The notes beneath the pieces were generated by a model. It worked only from the letters and a program-made list of their open reading frames with translations, did no database searches and was not told the DNA's origin. A DNA stretch of 35,154 bases. Source: Variovorax atrisoli 110B (GTDB taxonomy: Bacteria; Pseudomonadota; Gammaproteobacteria; Burkholderiales; Burkholderiaceae_C). The translations under genes were made by a program, and so were the position numbers. The stretch spans positions 1 through 35,154 of the forward strand of contig NZ_KB907477.1 of the NCBI RefSeq assembly GCF_000382045.1, written 5' to 3'. Every line of letters starts with the position of its first letter. The first letter of the stretch is position 1. Positions 22,205 to 30,318 of the stretch are shown here, piece by piece.

Positions 22205-22248
22205 GAAAGGCTCCTTGGAAGTTCGAAAAGGAAGTAAGTTGGACGGGC

Positions 22249-23808
22249 TCAGGCCACGCTGCGCTGCCGGCCCTGCCAGAAGGGCTCGCGCAGCTTGGTC
22301 TTCAGCACCTTGCCGGCGCCCGACAGCGGCAGCGCGTCGACGATGGCCACGCTGCGCGGGCACTTGTAGCCGGCGATCAGCGTCTTGCAGTGGGCGATCA
22401 GCTCCTGCGGCTGCACGCCCTGCCCCGGCTTGAGCACGAGCACCGCATGCACTGCCTCGCCCCACTCGTCGCTCGGAATGCCGATGACGGCGCAGGCCGC
22501 CACCGCGGAATGCTGGTTGATGGCGTTCTCGACCTCTGCCGAGTAGACGTTCTCGCCGCCGCTGATGATCATGTCCTTCATGCGGTCGACCACGAAGATG
22601 AAGCCGTCGTCGTCCATGTAGGCGCCGTCGCCGGTGTGCATCCAGCCGTCGCGCAGTGCGGCGGCGGTCTGCTCGGGCTTGTTCCAGTAGCCCTGCATCA
22701 CATTGGGCCCGCGCACCGCCACCTCGCCGACGGTGCCGCGCGGCACCTCGTTGTCGTCCGCATCGACCACGCGCACCTCCATGCACACGCTGGCGCGTCC
22801 GGCCGAACGCAGCTTGCCGCGCTTGCGGCCTTCGGCCGTGTGGAAGTACGCCGGGTTGAGCGTGGCGATGGGCGACAGCTCCGTCATGCCGTAGGCCTGC
22901 ACGAAGCCCACGCCCGGGAACGCCTCCATCGCTCGGTTGAGCACCGCCTCGGAGATCGGCGAGGCGCCATAGGTGATGTTCTTCAGGCTGCTCAGGTCGC
23001 GCGGCTGCCGCATCGCGGGGTGGTCCACCAGCATCTGGATCATGGTCGGCACCAGCAGCATGCTGGTCACGCGGTCGCGCTCGATGGTGTCGAGCACGCC
23101 CTCGGGCGTGAACATCGGGATGATGGCGTGCGTGTTGCCCGTGAACCAGTGTGGCGTGGCCAGGCCCATGTCGGCGAGGTGGAACATCGGCGCGGCGTGC
23201 AGGTAGCAGCCGTCGGCCGGAGCAAGCCCTTCGGCCTGCGCCGCGAGCGCCGAGCTGCAGATGTTGGTGTGGCTGAGCATCACGCCCTTGGGAAAGCCGG
23301 TGGTGCCGCCGGTGTAGAAGATGCCGGCCAGGTCCTCGCCGCGGCGCACGGCGTCGGGCACGGGGGCTGCGGCGTCGATCAGGCCTTCGTAGCTGTGCAT
23401 GCCGGCGGGCACGGGGCCGTCGCCGCAGTAGACGACTTCTCGCAGGCTCTTCGACTGGCCCCGCATCTGCTCGACTACGCCGCGGAAGGTCTCGTCGACC
23501 AGCAGGATGCCGGAGCCGGAGTCTTCCAGCGAATACAGGATCTCCGCGGGCGACCAGCGGATGTTGCAGGGGTTGAGCACGCCGCCGCCCCAGGGCACGG
23601 CCAGCTGGTACTCCAGGTAGCGGTCGGAGTTGAGCGACAGCATGGCCACGCGGTCGCCCGCGCGCATGCCCAGCCGCTGCAGTGCGCCGGCCAGGCGCGC
23701 CACACGGTCGGCGAAGTCGCGGAATGTCCGTGCGCGGCCGGCGAAACGCACGGCGATGGCATCGGGGCGCTGCTGCACGGCCCGGTGAAGGCCCTGGGTC
23801 AGGTACAT
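22249..23808 (-). CDS. Acyl-CoA synthetase (AMP-forming)
   Basis: A 519-residue ANL-superfamily ligase that activates a carboxylic acid to its CoA thioester with ATP. The P-loop-like motif is IFYTGGTTGFPKGVMLSHTN, followed by QAYGMTELSP, the hinge DGWMHTGDGAYMDDDGFIFVVDR, and DMIISGGENVYSAEVE. Gly-rich and hydrophobic residues near the C-terminal loop end with the catalytic Lys in SGAGKVLKTKLRE. The length and motifs resemble long-chain or cyclic-acid CoA ligases (FadD3/FadD-like), but the substrate is unknown. ATG 23808 gives the canonical start; its gene is the first of the operon, 110 bases from the divergent AraC-type regulator. Confidence 0.95.
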   Translation of the reverse strand: MYLTQGLHRAVQQRPDAIAVRFAGRARTFRDFADRVARLAGALQRLGMRAGDRVAMLSLNSDRYLEYQLAVPWGGGVLNPCNIRWSPAEILYSLEDSGSGILLVDETFRGVVEQMRGQSKSLREVVYCGDGPVPAGMHSYEGLIDAAAPVPDAVRRGEDLAGIFYTGGTTGFPKGVMLSHTNICSSALAAQAEGLAPADGCYLHAAPMFHLADMGLATPHWFTGNTHAIIPMFTPEGVLDTIERDRVTSMLLVPTMIQMLVDHPAMRQPRDLSSLKNITYGASPISEAVLNRAMEAFPGVGFVQAYGMTELSPIATLNPAYFHTAEGRKRGKLRSAGRASVCMEVRVVDADDNEVPRGTVGEVAVRGPNVMQGYWNKPEQTAAALRDGWMHTGDGAYMDDDGFIFVVDRMKDMIISGGENVYSAEVENAINQHSAVAACAVIGIPSDEWGEAVHAVLVLKPGQGVQPQELIAHCKTLIAGYKCPRSVAIVDALPLSGAGKVLKTKLREPFWQGRQRSVA

Positions 23809-23838
23809 GGGTTTGTCTCCGTCTCGTTCTTGTGCAGG

Positions 23839-23900
23839 CGCATGGTAGAAATCCGGCCGCCGCCCGGCGATTGCACTTCGCTTCGATCGCATGGCAGAAA
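23839..23900. promoter_or_regulatory. Direct repeats in the divergent ligase/AraC promoter region
   Basis: CGCATGGTAGAAA (23839-23851) and CGCATGGCAGAAA (23888-23900) differ in one of 13 bases and lie in the same orientation, 49 bp apart, between the ligase and AraC-type starts. Direct repeats are the usual form of AraC-family operators. Confidence 0.5.
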
Positions 23901-23918
23901 AGGTCAATCGACAGACAC

Positions 23919-24944
23919 ATGCTCCAGCCGCCCGTCACCATTCCGATCGCCTTCGTCCTCGGCATGCTCTCGGGCATCCGTGCGCGCCCGGGCGAGGCGC
24001 TGATGGACGTCGACAAGGCGCTGGAGGACGCGGGCATCGCCCCCGCGCTGCTCGACGAAGCCGCCGCCCGGATCACCGCCGAGCAGTACGTGGCCCTCTT
24101 CGCGCTGCTGATGGAGCGCATGGACGACGAGGCGCTGGGCTTTCTCACGCGCCGACTGCGCTGCGGCAGCTTCGCGCTGATGACGCGCTCCACGCTGGGC
24201 GCACGCACCTTCGAGGTGGCGCTGCGCCGCGTGGCACGCACCTTCGACCTGCTGCAGGACGATCTCTCGCTGGTGCTGCTGCACGACGGCCCCCTGGCCG
24301 GCTTCGGGCTGCGGCTGAACATCCAGCCGCCCATGCACCAGAACTTCCTGCACGAACTGATGCTGCGGGTGTACTGGCGGCTCTTCGCATGGCTTCACGG
24401 CGGCCGTCTGGCGGCCCGGCGCTTCGACTTCGGCTTCGAGCCGCCGCCCTATGCGGACGGCTACGCGAAGGTGTTCCCGGGCCCGCTGCAGTTCGGCCAG
24501 CCGCTGTCTGCCGTGTGGTTCGACGCCGCCGCGCTCGACACACCGGTGCACCGCGACGCAAAGGAGATCCAGGCCTTCCTGGCGGCCTCCCCGGCCAACG
24601 TGATCCTGCCCCGGCTCGCCGAACAGGCGGTGAGCGCGAAGGTGCGCGCGGTGCTGCAGCAGCACCGCCCGGCCTGGGCCGACCTCGCGACCACCGCGGG
24701 CGTGCTGCACATGTCGGTCAGCACGCTGCAGCGGCACCTGGCGACCGAGGGCACCTCGTTCCAGGCGTTGAAGGACCAGCTGCGGCGCGACCTCGCCATC
24801 GTGCGGCTCAACACCAGCACCGTGCCGCTGGCGGCGCTGGCCGAGGAGCTGGGCTTTGCCGACAGCGCGGCCTTCCAGCGCGCCTTCAAGGCATGGACCG
24901 GCGGCGCGCCCGGCTCGTACAGGCGGCGCCAGCAGGCTGATTGA
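23919..24944 (+). CDS. AraC-family regulator, OruR/ArgR-like (Arabinose_bd type)
   Basis: A 341-residue regulator. Residues about 15-205 form the Arabinose_bd (PF12625-type) domain, with RITAEQYVALFALLMERMDDEALGFL and the MHQNFLHELMLRVYWRLFAWLHGGRL block. The C-terminal double helix-turn-helix (about 245-341) includes LHMSVSTLQRHLATEGTSFQALK and the AEELGFADSAAFQRAFKAWTG signature. This branch usually activates catabolic operons when bound to a pathway acid or CoA ester, and its divergent position to the ligase operon suggests exactly that. ATG 23919 starts a canonical N-terminus; the Shine-Dalgarno is weak, and direct repeats lie just upstream. Confidence 0.93.
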   Translation: MLQPPVTIPIAFVLGMLSGIRARPGEALMDVDKALEDAGIAPALLDEAAARITAEQYVALFALLMERMDDEALGFLTRRLRCGSFALMTRSTLGARTFEVALRRVARTFDLLQDDLSLVLLHDGPLAGFGLRLNIQPPMHQNFLHELMLRVYWRLFAWLHGGRLAARRFDFGFEPPPYADGYAKVFPGPLQFGQPLSAVWFDAAALDTPVHRDAKEIQAFLAASPANVILPRLAEQAVSAKVRAVLQQHRPAWADLATTAGVLHMSVSTLQRHLATEGTSFQALKDQLRRDLAIVRLNTSTVPLAALAEELGFADSAAFQRAFKAWTGGAPGSYRRRQQAD

Positions 24945-24993
24945 GTTTTCAGGACTTTCCGGAATTACAGCCATCCGCGCGACAATCCGGCGC

Positions 24994-25575
24994 ATGGCCA
25001 ACTCTTCCGATCTCCCACCCCTCAACCGCCAGTTCGTCGCCCACTTCGGCGAGATGGGCAGCAAGTGGGGCATCAACCGCACAGTCGGGCAGATCTACGC
25101 ACTCATCTTCCTCTCGGAGCGCGCGCTCAACGCCGACGAGATCGCCGAAATGCTCGAGTTCTCGCGCTCCAACGTCAGCATGGGCTTGAAGGAACTGCAG
25201 GCCTGGCGGCTGGTGCGCCTGCGGCACCATCCCGGCGACCGTCGCGAGTACTTCGAGGCGCCATCCGACGTGTGGGAAATCTTCCGCGTGCTGGCCGAGG
25301 AGCGCCGCCGCCGCGAGATCGAACCCACGCTCTCGATGCTACGCAACGCCCTGCTCGAATCTCCCACCAGCGACGCCGAACGTCACGCGCAGGAGCGCAT
25401 GCGCGAGATGCACGACCTGATCGACCGGCTGATGAAGTGGTTCGACGACGTGCAGCGGCTCGCGCCCGAGACCGCCATGAAGCTCATGGGCATGGGCGCG
25501 ACCGTGACGAAGGTGCTGACGCTCAAGGACCGCATCTCGGGCGGCTCGGCGTCGAAGAAGAAGGCCGCCGAGTAG
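24994..25575 (+). CDS. GbsR/MarR-family transcriptional regulator
   Basis: A 193-residue winged-helix regulator of the GbsR type. FGEMGSKWGINRTVGQIYALIFLSERALNADEIAEMLEFSRSNVS forms helices 1-4 and the recognition helix, LRHHPGDRREYFEAPSDVWEIFRV is the wing and following segment, and the helical C-terminus (about 100-175) should dimerise. The last residues (SGGSASKKKAAE) are basic and flexible. It follows the AraC-type gene by 49 bases and ends 34 bases from the cydX stop on the opposite strand. Its target is unknown; the neighbouring cyd operon or the AraC-type gene are possible. Confidence 0.9.
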   Translation: MANSSDLPPLNRQFVAHFGEMGSKWGINRTVGQIYALIFLSERALNADEIAEMLEFSRSNVSMGLKELQAWRLVRLRHHPGDRREYFEAPSDVWEIFRVLAEERRRREIEPTLSMLRNALLESPTSDAERHAQERMREMHDLIDRLMKWFDDVQRLAPETAMKLMGMGATVTKVLTLKDRISGGSASKKKAAE

Positions 25576-25590
25576 GCCGGCGGCCTTTCC
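25561..25590. terminator. Probable bidirectional terminator between the GbsR-type gene and cydX
   Basis: AAGGCCGCC (25561-25569) pairs with GGCGGCCTT (25579-25587) to give a perfect 9-bp GC-rich stem. A pyrimidine-rich, T-containing tract follows on the plus strand and a TTCTTCTTC tract on the minus strand. The stem includes the GbsR-type stop codon region, so it serves both converging genes. Confidence 0.75.
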
Positions 25591-25609
25591 ATCTCTATCT
25601 CTACTACCG

Positions 25610-25759
25610 CTAGAGCCGCTCCTGCCCCGCCGACGGCTCCGGCGTTTCGAGCTTGGCCTTGCGGACGGCCTCGTCGTCCATGAGCTCGTACCACATGGCG
25701 TTGAGCACCGCGAATGCGGCCGCCAGCGGCAGGCCGAGGATCCAGGCGAAGTACCACAT
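25610..25759 (-). CDS. cydX: Cytochrome bd oxidase small subunit CydX
   Basis: A 49-residue single-helix protein: MWYFAWILGLPLAAAFAVLNAMWYE is the YbgT/CydX signature, a membrane helix starting with Met-Trp-Tyr, followed by an acidic and polar tail. In E. coli CydX binds CydAB and stabilises the haem site. ATG 25759 lies 20 bases after the cydB stop with GAGGAACG upstream, so it is translated from the cyd mRNA. It is short enough to be missed by automatic annotation. Confidence 0.93.
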   Translation of the reverse strand: MWYFAWILGLPLAAAFAVLNAMWYELMDDEAVRKAKLETPEPSAGQERL

Positions 25760-25779
25760 CTTTCGTTCCTCCTTGGTTG

Positions 25780-26934
25780 TCAGTAGGCGTGGCCGCTCTC
25801 GTCGCGGATCGCCTGTTCGTCGACCTTGCCCCACAGCACGCGGTAGACCCAGCTCGTGTAGGCCACGACCAGCGGAATGAAGACGGCCGTGACCACCAGC
25901 ATGATGAAAAGCGTGAGATGGCTCGAGGACGAGTCCCACACCGTGAGGCTGGCGCGCGGGTCGATGGAAGACGGCAGGATGAACGGGAACATCGAGGCGC
26001 CCACGCTGAGGATGATGCCGGCGATGCCCAGCGCCGCAGCCAGCAGCGAAAGCACCGGCCGGCGCAGCGCGAGCCCGAGCAGCGCACCGAGCGCGCCGAC
26101 GAAACCGGCCATGGGGGCGGCCAGCGTCCACGGATGGGCCGCATAGTTGGCGGTCCATGCACCGGCGTGCAGCTCGACCGTCTTCAGCATCGGGTTCGAC
26201 GGCCCCGTCGCATCGATCACGCTGCTGATGCGGAAGCCGCCGATGCTCGTCGCCAGCAGCACGCCGGCCAGCGCATAGAGCGCGATGGTGAGCACGGCGG
26301 CGACCATGCCGTAGCTGCGCGCACGCTCGACCACCGGCCCGGCGGTCTTCAGCTGCAGCCAGGCGGCGCCGTGCATCACCAGCATCGCCACAGACACCAG
26401 CCCGCACAGGATGGCGAACGGATTCAGCAGGCCGAAGAAGCTGCCGTCGTAGAAGATGTGCATGTCGGGGTTGAAGCGGAACGGCACGCCCTGCAGCACG
26501 TTGCCCACGGCCACGCCGCAGATCAGCGCGGGGACGAAGCCGCTGAAGAACAGCACCCAGTCCCAGCGCGAGCGCCATTGCGGCGACTCGCGCTTGCTGC
26601 GGAACTTGAAGGCCACGGGCCGCAGGATCAGCGCCGTGAGGATCACGAACATCGCCAGGTAGAAGCCCGAGAACGACACGGCGTACAGCTGCGGCCAGGC
26701 CGCGAAGATCGCGCCGCCGCCCAGGATCAGCCACACCTGGTTGCCCTCCCACACCGGGCCGACGCTGTTGATGACGACGCGGCGCTCCACGTCGTTGCGC
26801 GCGGCAAAGGGCAGCAGCATGCCGCTGCCCAGGTCGAAGCCGTCGGTCACGGCGAAGCCCACCAGCAGCACGCCGATCAGCAGCCACCAGATGAAGCGCA
26901 GGGTGTCGTAGTCGAGGAGTGTGTGGAGGATCAT
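25780..26934 (-). CDS. cydB: Cytochrome bd ubiquinol oxidase subunit II
   Basis: A 384-residue inner-membrane subunit without haem of its own in the usual model, needed for assembly of the bd-type oxidase. The N-terminal block LRFIWWLLIGVLLVGFAVTDGFDLGSGMLLPF and RRVVINSVGPVWEGNQVWLI are family signatures, and the C-terminus has YTSWVYRVLWGKVDEQAIRD. About nine hydrophobic segments are seen. Its ATG overlaps the cydA stop by four bases (ATGA), giving coupled translation. Confidence 0.98.
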   Translation of the reverse strand: MILHTLLDYDTLRFIWWLLIGVLLVGFAVTDGFDLGSGMLLPFAARNDVERRVVINSVGPVWEGNQVWLILGGGAIFAAWPQLYAVSFSGFYLAMFVILTALILRPVAFKFRSKRESPQWRSRWDWVLFFSGFVPALICGVAVGNVLQGVPFRFNPDMHIFYDGSFFGLLNPFAILCGLVSVAMLVMHGAAWLQLKTAGPVVERARSYGMVAAVLTIALYALAGVLLATSIGGFRISSVIDATGPSNPMLKTVELHAGAWTANYAAHPWTLAAPMAGFVGALGALLGLALRRPVLSLLAAALGIAGIILSVGASMFPFILPSSIDPRASLTVWDSSSSHLTLFIMLVVTAVFIPLVVAYTSWVYRVLWGKVDEQAIRDESGHAY

Positions 26935-28550
26935 GCTGCGCTCCCGGTGGAAGGCGAAGGAATGGCCGCGCCCGCGTGGGCCGGCGGAATGTGCGAGAGC
27001 GTGTCGCCCTCGTCGGGCGCGTGCTCGGCCTGCGGGCCCTTGCGGATGGCCTTGAGCATCAGCTTCATCTCTATGACCAGCAGCGTCGTGTAGATCGCGA
27101 TGAAGCCCGCGAGCGTCAGCAGCAGCGTCTTCGCACCGAGGTTCGACACCGCCACCGCGGTCGGCAGCACGCCCTCGATCACCCACGGCTGGCGGCCGAA
27201 CTCGGCCACCAGCCAGCCCGACTCGATGGCGATCCAAGGCAGCGGGATCGCGAACACGGCGAGCTTCAGCAGCCAGCGGTGGCTGTCGAGCCTGCGGCGC
27301 GCCGAGAGCACGAAGAAGGTCGCGGTCAGCGCGATCAGCAGCATGCCGATGCCCACCATCACGCGGAACAGCCAGAACAGCGGCGCCACCTGCGGCACGG
27401 TGTCCCATGCGGCCTTGGCGATCTGCTCGTCGGTGGCCTGGCGCGGATCGTCCACGTAGCGCTTGAGCAGCAGCGCGTAGCCCATGTTGATGCCGTTGTC
27501 CTCGAAGTCGCCGCGCACGCCCTGCGTCACCTTGTCGGGGCCGCCAGCCTCGCGGATCTTCTGCAGCGCGTCGTAGGCCTTCAGGCCTTCACGGATGCGC
27601 ACCTCTGCACGCTTCACGAGTTCGTCGATGCCGGGCATCACGGTGTCGAGCGAGCGCGTGCCGATCAGGCCCATCACGCCGGGAATGTGGATGGCGTAGT
27701 GCGTCTCGCGCGCCTCCTGGTCGGGAAAGCCGACGACGGTGAAGGCGGCGGGTGCGGGCTGGGTCTCCCACATGGCCTCGATGGCGGCGAGCTTCATCTT
27801 CTGGTGTTCGCCGGAGAGATAGCCGCTCTCGTCGCCGAGCACCGCCACCGACAGCGCAGCAGCCAGGCCGAACGAGGCTGCGACCGTCATCGAGCGCTTG
27901 GCGAGTTCGAGGTGGCGCCCCTTGAGCACGTACCAGGCGGAGACACCGAGCACGAACACGGCCGCGCACACATAGCCCGCCGACACGGTGTGGACGAACT
28001 TGGCCTGGGCGACCGGGTTGGTCAGCACCGCGGCGAAGTCGGTCACTTCCATGCGCATGGTCTGCGGATTGAAGGCCGCGCCCACCGGGTTCTGCATCCA
28101 GCCGTTCGCGATGAGGATCCACAGCGCCGAGAAGTTGGAGCCGATGGCCACCGCCCAGGTCGAGATCAGGTGGCCCACCTTCGAGAGCTTGTCCCAGCCG
28201 AAGAAGAACAGCCCGACGAAGGTGGCCTCCATGAAGAAGGCCATCAGACCCTCGATGGCCAGCGGCGCGCCGAAGATGTCGCCGACGTAGTGGCTGTAGT
28301 AGCTCCAGTTCATGCCGAACTGGAACTCCATCACGATGCCGGTGGCGACACCCATCGCGAAGTTGATGCCGAAGAGAACACCCCAGAATTTCGTCATGTC
28401 GCGCCAGATCACGCGGCCGGTCATGACGTAGACCGTCTCCATGATGGCGATGATGATCGAGAGTCCGAGCGTCAACGGCACGAACAGGAAGTGGTACAGC
28501 GCCGTGACGGCGAACTGCAGGCGCGATAGCGCGACGATGTCTAAGTCCAT
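26931..28550 (-). CDS. cydA: Cytochrome bd ubiquinol oxidase subunit I
   Basis: A 539-residue quinol oxidase subunit carrying haems b558, b595 and d; it reduces oxygen to water with high affinity. His20 (LYHFLFVPLTLG) and His187 (FVHTVSAGY) match E. coli His19 and His186. Glu100 and Glu108 (GLMAFFMEATFVGLFFFGWD region) match the proton and haem residues. The periplasmic Q-loop (about 240-380) is long, with SGEHQKMKLAAIEAMWET and KRYVDDPRQ, as in the E. coli-type L subfamily. ATG 28550 is canonical, preceded by a purine-rich tract with AGGAAG. It sits 52 bases after cydC, so all five genes can be one transcript. Confidence 0.98.
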   Translation of the reverse strand: MDLDIVALSRLQFAVTALYHFLFVPLTLGLSIIIAIMETVYVMTGRVIWRDMTKFWGVLFGINFAMGVATGIVMEFQFGMNWSYYSHYVGDIFGAPLAIEGLMAFFMEATFVGLFFFGWDKLSKVGHLISTWAVAIGSNFSALWILIANGWMQNPVGAAFNPQTMRMEVTDFAAVLTNPVAQAKFVHTVSAGYVCAAVFVLGVSAWYVLKGRHLELAKRSMTVAASFGLAAALSVAVLGDESGYLSGEHQKMKLAAIEAMWETQPAPAAFTVVGFPDQEARETHYAIHIPGVMGLIGTRSLDTVMPGIDELVKRAEVRIREGLKAYDALQKIREAGGPDKVTQGVRGDFEDNGINMGYALLLKRYVDDPRQATDEQIAKAAWDTVPQVAPLFWLFRVMVGIGMLLIALTATFFVLSARRRLDSHRWLLKLAVFAIPLPWIAIESGWLVAEFGRQPWVIEGVLPTAVAVSNLGAKTLLLTLAGFIAIYTTLLVIEMKLMLKAIRKGPQAEHAPDEGDTLSHIPPAHAGAAIPSPSTGSAA

Positions 28551-28602
28551 GATGTGGTTCTTCCTTCTTTCCTTTTCTTTCCCTGTTCGGCGGCTTTGCG
28601 GT

Positions 28603-30318
28603 TCAGTCGGGCCGCAGGCTGCGCAGCGCGGCATCGAAAGCCTCGCTGCCGCGGTGCAGGTCGGCGACGATGCGGCCCTGGTCGACACGCACGAGGCGGT
28701 CGGCGAGCGCGGCCTCGCGGCGCAAGTGGGTGGCGATCAGCAGGGTTCGGCCTCCTGCTTGCTGGGCGAGGCGCTGCAGCACGTCGTGTGCGGTCGCGGC
28801 GTCGAGCGCCTCGGTGGGCTCGTCGAGCAGCCACAGGGGCACGTCGCGCAGCAGCAGCCGGGCTAGCGCGAGGCGGCGCGACTGGCCGCCGGAGAGGCCG
28901 AGGCCGCCTTCACCGAGGCGGGTGTCGAGGCCGGTGCCCAGGGCACGCACCTCGTCTTGCAGTCCTGCCGCCTGCAGCACGGCATGCAGTTGTTCGTCGG
29001 TGGCTTCCGGGGCTGCGAGGCGAAGGTTGTCGCGCAGGCTGTCCTGGAAGAGTTCGGTGCGCTGGGTCAGCAGGCAGGCTGGCTGCGCGAGAACGCTGCC
29101 GCACAGGGGCGCGATCTCGCCTGCGATGGCGGCGAGCAGCGTGGACTTGCCCGCGCCGCTCGCCCCGATGAGCGCGACACGCTCGCCTGCGCGCAGGGTC
29201 AACGAGGCTTCGGTGAGGACCGGCGTGCCACAGTCGCCATGGGCCACGGAGACTTGGTCCAGTCGCAGTGCGATTCCGGAGCCTGGGGAGTTCGTCATTT
29301 CACCGGGCTCGTCGGCGGCGCCATCCATGCGGGGAGCAAGTCGCCGTACCGCCAGCCAGGTACGGCCCGCGTCGAGCGCACCGCGGCGCAGGGCTGCGAA
29401 GGGCTCCGTCGCCGTGAGCGCCACCAGCAGCGCGAGCGCCGCCGCCGGTGCGCCGATCACGCCCTCGCCCACCAGCAGGCCGACGGCCAGCAGCACGCCG
29501 ACGAGCGTCAGGGTGCCGGCGCTGCCGTAGGCGAACCCTGCCGATGCCTCGAGCCTGTTCAGCGCGAGGTCGGCCTTGGCGAGTTGCGCATCTGCGGCCA
29601 TCAAGGCCTCGCGCTGGGCATCGATGCGGCCTGCCATCACCAGGTCGGTCTGCCCCGCCACCAGATCGACGGCGCGGGCACGCATCGCCTCGATGGCATG
29701 GGCGCGCCGCACGGCCGGCCGGCAGGCACGCCTGGCGACGATCGACGCGATGCCCCAGCCGACGACCATCAGCCACAGCGCCAGCGCGAGGCCCATGGCC
29801 ACATGCATGAAGCCGAGCACCGCGCCCGCAAGCAAGGCAGCGCCGAGCGCCGCGGCCGCCGGCACGAGCAGGCGCAGATAGAGCGATTCGAGCGCGTCGA
29901 TATCGGCGGTCAGCCGGAACAGCAGACGCGCCGGACGCATCAGCAGCCGGCGCGCCGCCTCTGCCCTAGACCAGCCGCGGAACAGGCGCACGCGCATGTC
30001 GGCGAGCACGGCGAAGGTGGCATCGTGCGTCACCAGACGCTCCCCATAGCGCGATGCGGTGCGGCCGAGCGCGAGCAGGCGGATGCCGGCAGAAGGCATG
30101 AACACGTCGAAGGTGAAGGCCGTGGCGGCATGCAGGCCCGCCAGCGCGGTCGCTGTGATGAACCAGCCGGACAGGCCCAACAGTGCCATGCCCGCGAGCA
30201 CCGTGATAGCCGCGAGCAGGCAGCCCAGCAGCAGCCACCGCGGCTGCGTGGCGAGGAAGGGGCGCAGCACCAGGCGCAGGTCGCGCCAGTTCGTGCTCGG
30301 GCAGGAAGTCTTGTTCAT
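28603..30318 (-). CDS. cydC: Thiol-reductant ABC exporter subunit CydC
   Basis: A 571-residue half-transporter: six membrane helices (about 30-310), then an ATPase domain. Walker A is GASGAGKST, the signature LGLSGGQSRRLALARLLL, and Walker B LWLLDEPTEALD; the H-loop His is in IATHLRRE. CydDC exports glutathione/cysteine or haem-linked reductant to the periplasm and is needed to assemble bd oxidase. Its ATG overlaps the cydD stop by four bases. Its place before cydAB in one unit matches that function. Confidence 0.95.
   Translation of the reverse strand: MNKTSCPSTNWRDLRLVLRPFLATQPRWLLLGCLLAAITVLAGMALLGLSGWFITATALAGLHAATAFTFDVFMPSAGIRLLALGRTASRYGERLVTHDATFAVLADMRVRLFRGWSRAEAARRLLMRPARLLFRLTADIDALESLYLRLLVPAAAALGAALLAGAVLGFMHVAMGLALALWLMVVGWGIASIVARRACRPAVRRAHAIEAMRARAVDLVAGQTDLVMAGRIDAQREALMAADAQLAKADLALNRLEASAGFAYGSAGTLTLVGVLLAVGLLVGEGVIGAPAAALALLVALTATEPFAALRRGALDAGRTWLAVRRLAPRMDGAADEPGEMTNSPGSGIALRLDQVSVAHGDCGTPVLTEASLTLRAGERVALIGASGAGKSTLLAAIAGEIAPLCGSVLAQPACLLTQRTELFQDSLRDNLRLAAPEATDEQLHAVLQAAGLQDEVRALGTGLDTRLGEGGLGLSGGQSRRLALARLLLRDVPLWLLDEPTEALDAATAHDVLQRLAQQAGGRTLLIATHLRREAALADRLVRVDQGRIVADLHRGSEAFDAALRSLRPD

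Noticed and set aside
26919..28529. 536-codon plus-strand open frame opposite cydA
   Set aside because: Antisense shadow of a highly conserved gene; His/Arg/Glu-rich with no motif.
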